Source: CADEER01 sp965216585
GTDB taxonomy: Bacteria > Desulfobacterota > Binatia > HRBIN30 > CADEER01
Direction of reading: 5' to 3'
DNA: 64,000 bases
Assembly: GCA_965216585.1 (NCBI GenBank)
Contig: CBDCGC010000003.1
Span: forward strand, 62,001-126,000
In this document: piece after piece, positions 8,538 to 17,140 of the stretch
Position numbering within the stretch: the stretch's first letter is position 1
Layout of the letters: every line of letters begins with the position of its first letter
Notes under the pieces: model-generated
The model's database searches: none
Seen by the model: only the letters and a program-made list of their open reading frames with translations
What the model was told of the DNA's origin: nothing
Position numbers and translations under genes: made by a program

Positions 8538-8820
8538 ATACCGCCTCAGACCCGAAGCCGGTGCCGATATGGCGCGCGTTTGGCTGTACACACGCGATAA
8601 ATGGGGGCTCCAGCAAGCCAATGCCTACACCGACGAGTTGACGGCTGCCTTTGCATTATTTGCCAAAGCCCCGAAACGAGCGCCGGCCTGCGACCACATC
8701 CGCCAGGGTTATCGTTTCGCGAAGACCGGCCGGCACGTAATCTACTTCCGCGAAACCGACTACGGTATCGAGATCGTGCGCGTCCTGCATGACCGGATGT
8801 TGCCAAGCCGCCACTTGTGA
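8518..8820 (+). CDS. parE: Type II toxin, ParE/RelE superfamily
   Basis: A 100-residue ParE-like toxin: YRLRPEAGADMARVWLYT at the start, the central CDHIRQGYRFAKTGRHVIYF, and IVRVLHDRM at the end, all family hallmarks. ParE members usually poison DNA gyrase. It starts inside parD. It is the first gene pair of the 3.1-kb cassette bounded by the 44-bp repeats. Confidence 0.9.
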   Translation: MATSKPEYRLRPEAGADMARVWLYTRDKWGLQQANAYTDELTAAFALFAKAPKRAPACDHIRQGYRFAKTGRHVIYFRETDYGIEIVRVLHDRMLPSRHL

Positions 8821-9101
8821 CCTTGCGCTCCTGCCCGCATATTGACTGGACGATAGATGCCGGAGTTGGGCGATGTAGGCAGCACTGCGGGGCTGGTTCA
8901 TTCTGGTGCAACCGCCTGCGGTTATCTGCCGTGATGCGAGAGAGCATACACTGAAGAACATGAATCTCCAGTACGAATTCCAGTCGCAGCGCGGCGTTCA
9001 CAAGTCTCAGCTGAAGCAGGGCTCCGTACCTCGAGCGCTCGCTTACCTGATCGCAGCAGCCGCGCTAGCTCTCCAGGAGCTGGTCCGATCGACCGCGCCG
9101 G

Positions 9102-9932
9102 CTATCCCCGGCCGCGGGTACCCCGCGGCTGTCGCTTGAATCCGCGGAACCGTTCTCTCAGCCGCGCGATCGAAAGGGGTGGATCTTTTTTATGCAGCAT
9201 TGCGTGGCAATTTGGGCAAACCGGGCGCAAGTCGGCGATCGGGTTCACGCGGTATGTTCTCCGAAGTTTGGATAGCGGCCTGATGTGGTGCACGTGGATG
9301 AAGTATTTTCCGATCTTGCCGTAAGTCTCGAAGAAGTCGATTCTGCACACAGCGCAGAAGGCACCGTAGTGAGCGATGCACTTCGCGCGCGCGGCCGGGT
9401 TTCGCTCGTAGGCGTTGACGGTGACTTCTCGCACAGCACCTTCGGGAAGTCGCCCTTCCGGCGAAAGCTCGTCGGCAGCTCGGTAGCGCGGTCGCTTAGT
9501 CGCCTTCGCCCACAACTCCTCCAGTGGCCTCGCCACCTTCGGCTGGATCGTGATGCCGGAGGAGCGCGCGACCCAGTGCTGAGCGCTGAACGGTCGTTTC
9601 TGGAGTGTTTCGATCGGGATGGCAGCGACCTTGCTCTTGATCGAGGTCAGCGTGTCGAAATCCACTTCGACGTAATTGGTCTTCTTCCCCGGCGTCTTGT
9701 CCCAGTGCGGACCGGGTTTTGGTTCTGAACTAACGTATCCGGCGCCGACGATTCCCCGTGGAATTTGGCCGAGGCGGATGAAGAAGAAACGATCATCCTT
9801 CTCGATCTTCTTCGAAGTGCCGCAGCTCCACTTGCAGCGCAACGAGCCGGACTTCGCGACTTCCAGGACGTCGTCCTCATAGCCCTTCCAGCAAAAACGG
9901 TTCGCGTTCCATACGAGTAGAATTGTCTTCAC
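9102..9932 (-). CDS. EVE-like domain HNH endonuclease
   Basis: A 276-residue protein. The N-terminal half resembles an EVE/PUA-type domain: WSCGTSKKIEKDDRFFFIRL followed by PRGIVGAGYVSSEP. The C-terminal half is an HNH nuclease: CAVCRIDF, then FIHVHHIRPLS, then PIADLRPVCPNCHAMLHK, with two CxxC zinc pairs and catalytic His. EVE-HNH fusions are known modification-dependent restriction enzymes that cut DNA with modified cytosine. A defence role is therefore likely, in line with its ParDE and DUF429 neighbours. No methyltransferase partner is present, as expected for a type IV system. Confidence 0.8.
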   Translation of the reverse strand: MKTILLVWNANRFCWKGYEDDVLEVAKSGSLRCKWSCGTSKKIEKDDRFFFIRLGQIPRGIVGAGYVSSEPKPGPHWDKTPGKKTNYVEVDFDTLTSIKSKVAAIPIETLQKRPFSAQHWVARSSGITIQPKVARPLEELWAKATKRPRYRAADELSPEGRLPEGAVREVTVNAYERNPAARAKCIAHYGAFCAVCRIDFFETYGKIGKYFIHVHHIRPLSKLRRTYRVNPIADLRPVCPNCHAMLHKKDPPLSIARLRERFRGFKRQPRGTRGRG

Positions 9933-10329
9933 GACTGCTCCCGTTCAGCGCGCAGCGAGTGTTGCGCCGTGAAGGGGCGGGCAACCGGCTTCCGGTCGAT
10001 CCGTCCAGGCGATGATCCGCAGGGGATCCCTGTGAATGCCCGTCCAATCTTCGTCGAGCTCGACCGACCGAATGAGAAGCTGTGACTGTGACCTTGAGCG
10101 TTGGCGGGCACGGGCGGATAGTGGCGCAACATAGGGGGCTCCGATCCTCGGCATCCTCGATCGGGTACTATCTGGGCAAGCGACGACGCAAGCTCTCTGA
10201 TCTCGGCAAGTGAAGATCCGAGCTCCGGTCTTGGTTTCCAAGGTGCTGGTCTTGACGACCTTGCAGCGGATCTCCGCCGCACCGTCGATCCGGTGTCGTC
10301 GGCTGAGGATTCGCTGCCGCCGCTCGACG
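9933..10329. other. Intergenic stretch, no gene seen
   Basis: About 400 bp lie between the HNH start and the DUF429 stop, both on the minus strand. Open frames here have no family resemblance and no ribosome site. It may hold the HNH promoter. I see no repeat or RNA signature. Confidence 0.5.
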
Positions 10330-11049
10330 CTAGTATGCGATCCGCATCGGGAGACCTGTAGAGTCCGTCTCTTCCTGCTTTGGTAGGTATCGGTGCTGAT
10401 TCCGCACGATTCTCTCGGCTGTCCACAGGGCAGCGAACGCGTCGAGGATGTCGTCGTGGGCAACATCCTTCACTAGGTACTCGTTTCGGACGTGCCCATA
10501 CGCGTCAATGCCGAAGTGAGCTGAGATGAGGTTCTGGCGCTCATGGCGCCCTGTCTTCTTCTTTTTCGAAGCGTTCATGGGCGACCCGCACCATGCTCGG
10601 AAACAAACTTCGGGATGAACCTCGTAGAGGGTGGAGCCGACGCCTGGATCCTCGGACAGTAAGTCATCGACTTCGCGAATCTTCGGGAATATCGCCCACG
10701 CCTGCTTTGTAATGGCTTTACCGTGAATGCGCCGACCGATCGAACAAGCTTCCTCGTAGCTGGTCGCCGTCATCATCGGACGGAGCGGCGCGGGGAACAC
10801 GCTGCTCCCGCGAGGTTGGATCCAGGCGCGCGCCTCGCGGTCGCAGCGACGCGCGCCGGTATCCGGCAATCCTATTGGAATGTCGATAGCCACTACCTTC
10901 GGAGTATCCGCTGCAAAGAGGTCTGCGAGCTTCTCTACGACCCGGCAGCGCACGACCCTGGTTCTCGGATCTCTCGTCAGACAGAGCCAACCGACTTTGC
11001 ATCCGTCGATGCCGACGCACTCTGCGCCTTGTTCCTTCAAATCGATCAC
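10330..11049 (-). CDS. DUF429 domain protein
   Basis: A 239-residue DUF429 protein, an RNase H-like fold of unknown biochemical role. Motifs: ECVGIDGCKVGWLCL at the start, KVVAIDIPIGLPDTGARRCD (conserved D-x-P-I-G-L), SSVFPAPLRP, then EVHPEVCFRAW, and finally AHDDILDAFAALWTA with the conserved DD-x-x-DA. DUF429 genes often sit in defence or mobile neighbourhoods. Here it lies in the repeat-bounded cassette with the EVE-HNH nuclease. Confidence 0.85.
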   Translation of the reverse strand: MIDLKEQGAECVGIDGCKVGWLCLTRDPRTRVVRCRVVEKLADLFAADTPKVVAIDIPIGLPDTGARRCDREARAWIQPRGSSVFPAPLRPMMTATSYEEACSIGRRIHGKAITKQAWAIFPKIREVDDLLSEDPGVGSTLYEVHPEVCFRAWCGSPMNASKKKKTGRHERQNLISAHFGIDAYGHVRNEYLVKDVAHDDILDAFAALWTAERIVRNQHRYLPKQEETDSTGLPMRIAY

Positions 11050-11372
11050 TCGTGTTTTTCAGTCCTTTGACCGATCGATGGCGCGCAACTTGAGACTCTT
11101 CAAGGCAGGAGACATCTGATCGTTGAGCACGAGTCTCGAAGCGACGCTCACCTGAACCGAACAAGAGCCGGAGTTATCCGAGTTGCAGCCCGCAGTCGAG
11201 CACGCCGGGAAACGATCACGTAGCGCCGTCGGGAGCGATGAACGAGTCGTCCAATCCATCGCTACCGCCGGCGCCGCCGAGTCGGCTCGCAGCTCGAGTC
11301 TGTGAGGCCTCCAGCTCGCAACCGACTCTCGCTGTTTTGCGAGCTTCGACCCGCTGCGCTAGACTGCGAACC
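11050..11372. other. Intergenic stretch containing repeat copy 2
   Basis: No gene is seen between the DUF429 start and the small protein at 11373. It contains the second copy of the 44-bp repeat (11265-11308), which is the detached 3' end of a phosphotransferase gene and marks the cassette boundary. Confidence 0.6.
11265..11308 (+). repeat. 44-bp direct repeat, copy 2
   Basis: It matches 8140-8183 at 42 of 44 positions, including the codons and stop of the phosphotransferase C-terminus, yet no phosphotransferase gene precedes it here. The two substitutions suggest that the insertion is not recent. Confidence 0.75.
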
Positions 11373-11552
11373 ATGCCTCACGATGGAGCCGCGCCAAACA
11401 TCGATCGCGAAGAACCGGACGATATCGTGACGCCCTTCAGCACCGAGCCTGACACGACTCTTTCCGACGAGATACTTCGTCTCAAACTCTCGGACAGATT
11501 GCGAATGCTATCCAACTACGCGAATGCCATCGCGCGACTACGCGGAGTTTGA
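11373..11552 (+). CDS. Small partner of nucleotidyltransferase
   Basis: A 59-residue protein. The start ATG at 11373 (MPHDGAAPNIDREEPDD) is chosen over an in-frame start further upstream (11238) because the family-like body is short. The C-terminus is helical (LSDEILRLKLSDRLRMLSNY). Its 3' end overlaps the nucleotidyltransferase start by 29 nt, so the two are translationally coupled. Such short proteins before a nucleotidyltransferase often act as antitoxin or adaptor; here that is inference. Confidence 0.55.
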   Translation: MPHDGAAPNIDREEPDDIVTPFSTEPDTTLSDEILRLKLSDRLRMLSNYANAIARLRGV

Positions 11553-12033
11553 CCTTCTCGGACTGCTCGACGCGCTGGGCTCAGTCGATCTCATCGTGGT
11601 AGGAGGGGTCGCCTCATCACTCCACGGCGGCCCTCGGATCACGGCCGATCTCGACATCGTTCCAGCGCGGTGCGACACCAATCTCGTTTCTCTCGGAACA
11701 TGTCTGGAAGAACTGGGAGCGGTCGTTCGCGAACCGGGTGATCGAAGAATCCCCGTAACGCCGCACCTCCTTCGACAGACGCTGCAGGGCGGTAAAGCCG
11801 GACAGTTGCGCACTCGAACGAGACTGGGCCCCTTGGATATCCTGTGGCAACTCCACGACGGTCGAGGCTACGAGGAACTGATCGATGGATCGATCGTGTT
11901 GGCGGACGACGAACGTGATTTGCGAGTCATCGGGATCGACGACCTCATCGATGTCAAGCGACAGGCAGGTCGACCACAAGATCTCGACGACGTGCGCTAT
12001 CTGAAAGAGGTTGTAAAGAAATCGCAAGCATGA
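11524..12033 (+). CDS. Nucleotidyltransferase-fold protein (AbiEii/DUF6036-like)
   Basis: A 169-residue protein with the minimal nucleotidyltransferase fold: VDLIVVGGVASSLHGGPRIT, then ADLDIVPAR, giving the GG(S/A) and DxD catalytic pattern near residues 27-48. The C-terminus (IGIDDLIDVKRQAGRPQDLD) is the typical D-L-I-x-x-K-x-x-x-x-R-x-x-D-x-x-D ending. Related toxins transfer nucleotides to tRNA or protein. It pairs with the small overlapping gene, suggesting a toxin-antitoxin module just outside the ParDE cassette. Confidence 0.75.
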   Translation: MPSRDYAEFDLLGLLDALGSVDLIVVGGVASSLHGGPRITADLDIVPARCDTNLVSLGTCLEELGAVVREPGDRRIPVTPHLLRQTLQGGKAGQLRTRTRLGPLDILWQLHDGRGYEELIDGSIVLADDERDLRVIGIDDLIDVKRQAGRPQDLDDVRYLKEVVKKSQA

Positions 12034-12273
12034 GCTCAAAATCAGCCCAGGTGGACGGTGGACGCAGAGAAAGCGACAAGCAGCAAAGAACATCGCCACT
12101 GCGATCAAATGAAACACTCGATCTACCACTGGTCGATCATTCTCTTGTTGAGCGATAGTCATGCCAGCAACCCGCAACCCCCAAGGAGACTTTCTCGAAG
12201 CGAGCAGCCGATCGAGTGCACGGTACACGAGCTGAGCTAGGGTTGTCCCGGCCGAGTTTCGGCAATTGCACTT

Positions 12274-13632
12274 CTATGCCGGCAGTTCAGAAGTGACTCG
12301 TCCCAACGCGTTCGCGACGGCCGCCTGTGGCGCACCGTTGCGCAAACATTGGCTGCAAAAGCCCTCGACGTCGCCCTCGACCGGGCGCTGCTCCTCGCCG
12401 TCATCGGCGAGGTTGAAACGAAGCGTCTCGCCCGGACGGACGATGATCTTGTCATCGCCGCAGATGGCTGCAGCTTGGTTCTGCAAGAACTTCGGGTCTG
12501 CACCCACAGCCCGCGGCGAGTAGTAGTGTTGTGCTACGGCGACGGGGTTTCGCTTGCGATACCCCTCGTCGAGAATCGTAGTGGTTACTTGGCCAGTCAA
12601 GGTCACGCCGCGAATGAGCCCGAACAAATCGCTGAGGCTGACCGTATCGTCGATCCGACCGGGCTCGACGTCGGGGTGGTGAACGTAGAGCGGTACGTGC
12701 AAGTGGGTTTGCCACACCGACGAATCGTGCAGGTACAGCCCGTGCTCGCCAAACGCCTCGCCGTGGTCGCTGGTGACGATCACCAGGGTGTCGTCGAGCG
12801 CCCCGCTGGCCTCCAGATCGGAATAGAAATCAGAGAGCTTGTCCGACATCATCGATACAGCGTCGCGATAGCGCCCGCGCAAGAGCTCGCGACTGCGCAG
12901 TGAAATCGAGAACCCCGGCGCCAGGTAGGCGTGGCCGCCCAATCGTGGCAAGACGAACGGCATACGGAGGGCCTCGGCGACTCCGTCTTTGGAAAAGACC
13001 GAGCGAAAGATCGACTCTTCGACCGGCGGATAGGGAGCGTGGACATCGTAGAGGTTGGCAAAGATGAAAAACGGCTTCCCCTGCTTGCGCAGGCAGCGAA
13101 TTCGATCGGCGACGACCTCTAGCGCTTTGCGGTCGGCAGGTACGGTGGCCCGTGCGAAGCGTGTCAGGAACTCACGGCTCTCCCGCTGCAGCGGGTGGAA
13201 GAAACCCGTCGTATCGATCTGCCGTCGAAACCGGGGTTTTGAGAGAGCCAGTACCGCCGACATGAGATTGAGCCCGCCGGTATCGGCCAAGGGAGCGGTG
13301 TTGTACTGGAATCCGCGCACGACACCCGGCAGCGTGCCATCGAAGATCGAGTTGCGGGTGACGACCTCGGTGTGGAACCCCTCGCGCGCCAGTATCTCGG
13401 CGATCGTCGGTGCAGAACCATTGTACGACATCGACTGGAAGTGCGCCCCGTGCTCGGAGGGCAGCAGCCCGGTGAACATGCTCATGTGGCTAGGCAGCGT
13501 CCAGCACTCCGTGGCGTAGGCACGCGTGAATGAGCAAGATCCGGCGCTTAGGCGGTCGAAGAACGACCCCGAGGGCAAATCAGTGGTTGTATCGGCGCGC
13601 AGTGAATCGACGATGATCAGACAGCAGTTCAT
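12274..13632 (-). CDS. Sulfatase-like alkaline phosphatase superfamily hydrolase
   Basis: A 452-residue sulfatase-family enzyme. Start at 13632 gives MNCCLIIVDSLRADTTT, with the first metal-binding D. The nucleophile region reads ECWTLPSHMSMFTGLLPSEH; the position of the usual formylglycine Cys/Ser is Thr (T-L-P-S-H). The enzyme is thus more likely a phosphodiesterase or phosphotransferase type of the superfamily than a classical sulfatase. VTSDHGEAFGEHG (about residues 260-272) supplies the second metal site, and HVPLYVHHPDV follows. A 5' remnant of a second copy lies at 16736-17040. Confidence 0.85.
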   Translation of the reverse strand: MNCCLIIVDSLRADTTTDLPSGSFFDRLSAGSCSFTRAYATECWTLPSHMSMFTGLLPSEHGAHFQSMSYNGSAPTIAEILAREGFHTEVVTRNSIFDGTLPGVVRGFQYNTAPLADTGGLNLMSAVLALSKPRFRRQIDTTGFFHPLQRESREFLTRFARATVPADRKALEVVADRIRCLRKQGKPFFIFANLYDVHAPYPPVEESIFRSVFSKDGVAEALRMPFVLPRLGGHAYLAPGFSISLRSRELLRGRYRDAVSMMSDKLSDFYSDLEASGALDDTLVIVTSDHGEAFGEHGLYLHDSSVWQTHLHVPLYVHHPDVEPGRIDDTVSLSDLFGLIRGVTLTGQVTTTILDEGYRKRNPVAVAQHYYSPRAVGADPKFLQNQAAAICGDDKIIVRPGETLRFNLADDGEEQRPVEGDVEGFCSQCLRNGAPQAAVANALGRVTSELPA

Positions 13633-13999
13633 AGGGGCGTCTACAAGCACAAAAGAATTACAATTGATACTAATAGTTCCAATCTGCGTCCAATTCTTCC
13701 GCAGACCAAGGCGATTACGGGGTGTTTGTCCGCCAGGGAGCGGATCTTCTGCAGCTGCAGCTCCCTTATTTCAAACACTTGTCGTTTCGAGACGCGAACC
13801 AGGCTAATCGTAGTTGACTTTGGACTGACCAGGTAGCGATACTTCTTGCCGAATAGAATGATAGCCATCTCCGTCGGACGAGTTTTGTGAACTGCGAACT
13901 CCTGGAGACTTTCGACTTTCAGTTCGGTAATCAACTTCACAGAGATAGTTGATCGGCGGCGGGAGAAGTGAATTGACCTCCTGGACTGGAAGATCCGAG
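13633..13999. other. Intergenic stretch between divergent genes
   Basis: About 370 bp of lower GC content lie between the sulfatase and the small dockerin gene, which diverge. A minus-strand open frame (13641-14087) shows fairly protein-like stretches (RPTEMAIILFGKKYRYLVSP) but no start signal, and it overlaps the neighbouring start. I read this as promoter space or a decayed gene. Confidence 0.4.
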
Positions 14000-14593
14000 A
14001 TGCCTTCGAGAAGAAGATCCATGCTACTTGCTGCGACCTTAACCATTGCCCTTTTGTTTCCGGCATCGACAATCGCCAGTGCGCCATGCGTTGGCGATTG
14101 TGATGGGACGGGGACCGTGGAGATTGCCGAGCTGGTTCGGCAGGTATCGATAGCCTTGAAACGAGAGTCGGTTCAAACCTGTGTTGGGGGTGATGTTGAC
14201 GCCGACGGTGAGATCAGTGTGGATGAACTAGTCGCGGCAGCGAACTCCGCGTTATCTGGGTGCAGTACTACGACCCCCATCCCCACCCCAACGATCTCCA
14301 TCGGGCCTCTACCAACCGCAAATATGAAGTTGATAGAGAAATGCGGTCGGTGTGATTCGGCGGAAGAGCGAAGATGCAAATCCCGATGTATTGACAGGTT
14401 CTGTTCGGCGGATACCCCGACTGTGTCGCAGGAATGCCGCGATGCTTGCTTCAGTAGCTGTGAAATGTGCGAGGAGGGTTCAGATTGCAGCAGAGTTGTG
14501 GGACGCGATCCCGTTAGGGTGTTTGTTGCATGCATTGAGCTGGACCGATCGGATCAAAGCCCGCCCTGTTTAGAGGAGTTTCCCGGACAATGA
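14000..14593 (+). CDS. Small secreted dockerin-like protein
   Basis: A 197-residue exported protein. The signal peptide is MPSRRRSMLLAATLTIALLF, cleaved near TIASAP. It has one dockerin-like EF-hand pair: VGDCDGTGTVEIAELVRQVS and GDVDADGEISVDELVAAANS, followed by SGC. A T/P-rich linker then leads to a Cys-rich tail with about 14 cysteines (residues 115-190). Dockerin-type pairs bind calcium and usually cohesins; cohesin-like domains occur in the neighbouring genes. Start 14000 is chosen for the signal peptide. Its stop overlaps the start of the next gene (ATGA). Confidence 0.75.
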   Translation: MPSRRRSMLLAATLTIALLFPASTIASAPCVGDCDGTGTVEIAELVRQVSIALKRESVQTCVGGDVDADGEISVDELVAAANSALSGCSTTTPIPTPTISIGPLPTANMKLIEKCGRCDSAEERRCKSRCIDRFCSADTPTVSQECRDACFSSCEMCEEGSDCSRVVGRDPVRVFVACIELDRSDQSPPCLEEFPGQ

Positions 14594-16442
14594 CTCTTTT
14601 TGTTCTGTCAGTTTTGTTTTCCGTAGTGGCGCCGCTTGCGGCCGTGGCGTCGCCATTTGCTCCAAACGCCACCGTATCGGTCGACGATGTCCTGCCTGTT
14701 CAGAATCTAGTCGTTCCTACAGGGCTGTCTCGTCAGGGAGAACTAATCGGTGGCGGCCCCAATGGCACCACGAGCGGAGTGAACTGCGGCGATGATCGTC
14801 CACGGGTGCTGATTGATTGCACGGATGAAGGTCCGGAGATCTGCCCAGTCCCTGCCGAAGGCTCAATTCCTGACTGGACATCATTGTTTGTGGTGGATTA
14901 CGGAATTCAAGTTGACAACCGCTGGAAGCAATACACATTCGGCGGCCAAACAGCGACGCATGATGATGTGCTTCGTCACCTGCGCGATACGATGGCTACT
15001 GTCCACGCGGTGTTCAAGCGAGATGCAGGGGTCGTCATGCGCCTGAAGCATGTGCGAATCATGGATGCGATAACGAGTCCTTCGGATGACGACCTTGCGG
15101 ATCAAGCGTCTTGGGCGTTCTGGAAGGCGAATCTACCGCCAGTAGAGTTTACGTAAGGCTGATCCCCAACGATCCGATCGCCGACGGCGGCGGCACCTGG
15201 AACGTTTGCAATGAAGACAGCTTTGGCGGTGCGTTTGCGCCATACTACTTCCAAGAAGTCGATGCCACCAACAATCTGTGGAGAAGAGAAGTAATCGATA
15301 TCACTCATGAGATAACCCACATTTTTGCTGGAGGGCATACGGACTGTTATGATCCGAAGATAGAGTATTGTTCCTCCTCTGAGGAAGGGGACGAGGACCG
15401 GTGTTACGCGGGTCCTGACCTTTGCCCACCAAACGGGGAGATGGCGGTGAGTGGATATTGTACCTACCGCTGCGACGTAGAAAACCTGCCCCTTCCCAGA
15501 TTCGGCGTTCCATTTGGACCTCTGAATCGCGTGATGAGAAACAATATTCTCGCAATGGATGCGGGGAACGTGCCGATACCGGGATGCCTTCAAGCAGGCG
15601 GGCAGTTTACCGGAGATAGGTTTGCCGATCTCGACGGTGACGAGTTTCCCGATGACCTGGATAACTGCCCGTCAGATTCGGATCCGACTCAGCTCGACAC
15701 CGATTTGGATGGAGCCGGAGACATTTTCGACAACTGCGAACTGATACCCAACCCCGCACAAAACGTCTGCGAAGGGGACTGCAACGAGGATTGCGTCGTC
15801 GGCATTGGAGATCTGATTCTGGCGGTCAATGTCTCCCTCGCGAATACCGCCGTGAGCAATTGTGTCCCGGCAGATGTCAACGGCGATGGAGATGTCAGTG
15901 CGGATGAGCTGCTGCGCGGTCTTCGTTCCGCGCTAGATGGATGCTTCGAGCCGGTATCGGCGCCACAGGTATACGATCCGGTGCAGATCGACATCGGGCA
16001 CAGTGAGGGCGTCGTGGGGGCAAATGTTGACGTTCCGATCACGATGACGAGTGCGGATGACGCGGCGGGTGTGCGCATCGACATCCTCTACGAGTCGATT
16101 CTGGGTGAGGTTACTGACCCGAGCTCTGATTGCACGCTGGGATCCGCGTTGTCGCCCACCCAGCACTCGATCAGCGCGGGAACCGCGCCGCTTCTCCCCG
16201 CCCCTCCAGGATTTTCACGTCTTCGGGTTACGGTGCTGCCGAAGTCTCTCGTGACTCCCATGCCGGTTGGTTTGACCGGGGAGGTTGCCGTGTGCACGTT
16301 TGCCGTCGATGGCAATGCCCCGCCGGACACGTACGATCTCACGGTCGACCTGGCTGAGGTCAGTGATGAAGACGCCCACGAAATGACGGTGGTCCACACG
16401 GATGGAACCCTGCGGGTTTGTCCGGGATGCGCCTGCCAGTAG
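14590..16442 (+). pseudogene. Secreted metallopeptidase with dockerin and cohesin-like domains, frameshifted
   Basis: Two overlapping frames make one protein. Frame 1 (14590-15156) has a signal peptide and an N-terminal domain. Frame 2 resumes at about 15150 with VYVRLIPNDPIADGGG. A one-base loss near 15148-15153 explains the break. Frame 2 contains DITHEITHIFAGGH, an HExxH-type zinc site with a third His at position 11, close to metzincins. Next come thrombospondin-3-like calcium repeats (DLDGDEFPDDLDNCPSD) and a dockerin-like pair (GDCNEDCVVGIGDLILAVN, VNGDGDVSADELLRGLRSAL). A cohesin-like domain (about residues 280-435 of frame 2) ends in CPGCACQ. A sequencing error or programmed shift cannot be excluded. 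Confidence 0.75.
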
Positions 16443-16480
16443 TGGATCGAGAACGGATATCGATGAGGAGGATTGGCCCA

Positions 16481-16780
16481 ATGAAGAGCAGAGACCTTTT
16501 TGCTCTCGGTGGAACGTTGCTGATTGTCGCGGTCGCTGGATCGGCCTGGTCGCAGGGCGTCGAGCGCGGTGTGTCCAAGGTAGAAGTCGAGCGCTCGAAG
16601 AGCGACAGCCGCGTTGTCGATGTGTTCGCGAAGGAGGACGCTTCGAATGACGAATCGGCCGGTAGGTTCGTCATCACCTTTGCCGATGGAACGAGTCGAG
16701 TCGTCAACGGCACCCTGGGAAACGTCGAGTGGGACGCACGACACCCGGCAGCGTGCCGTCGAAGATCGAGTTGCGGGTGA
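16481..16780 (+). pseudogene. Truncated copy of the small exported protein
   Basis: The first 84 codons are nearly identical to the gene at 21938-22348, including MKSRDLFALGGTLLIVAVAG and the upstream spacer. After NVEW (about 16733) the sequence switches to a reversed sulfatase remnant and stops 15 codons later. The C-terminal half is missing, so it is a truncated duplicate. Confidence 0.85.
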
Positions 16781-17040
16781 CGACCTCGGTGTGGAATCCC
16801 TCGCGCGCCAGTATCTCGGCGATCGTCGGTGCAGAACCACTGTACGACATCGACTGAAAGTGCGCACCGTGCTCGGAGGCAGCAGCCCGGTGAACATGCT
16901 CATGTGACTCGGCAGCGTCCAGCACTCCGGCACGTGAAAGAGCAAGATCCGGCGCCCAGGCGGTCGAAGAACGACCCCGAGGACAAAGCTGCGGTCGTAT
17001 CGGCGCGCAGTGAACCGACAATGATAAAACAGCAGTTCAC
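16736..17040 (-). pseudogene. 5' remnant of a sulfatase gene
   Basis: This stretch aligns with 13313-13632 of the sulfatase gene on the same strand at high identity (TLPSHMSMF, SYSGSAPTIAEILAREGFHT, NSIFDGTLPGVV). It has several small deletions that break the frame around the TLPSH motif. Only about the first 100 codons remain, joined to the truncated duplicate at 16735. It records a rearrangement between two copies of this neighbourhood. Confidence 0.85.
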
Positions 17041-17140
17041 TTGGATGCAAGACGTGAAAACAAACTGCTTGACACTAGTAGTTCAACTATGACCAGGATC
17101 CAAGCGGAAGCCAGTTTGCTCCCGGATAGCGGGTGGCCAA

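Noticed and set aside
13641..14087. Separate gene on the minus strand upstream of the small dockerin gene
   Set aside because: It is partly protein-like but overlaps the signal peptide of a better supported gene and has no ribosome site. It is left as intergenic.
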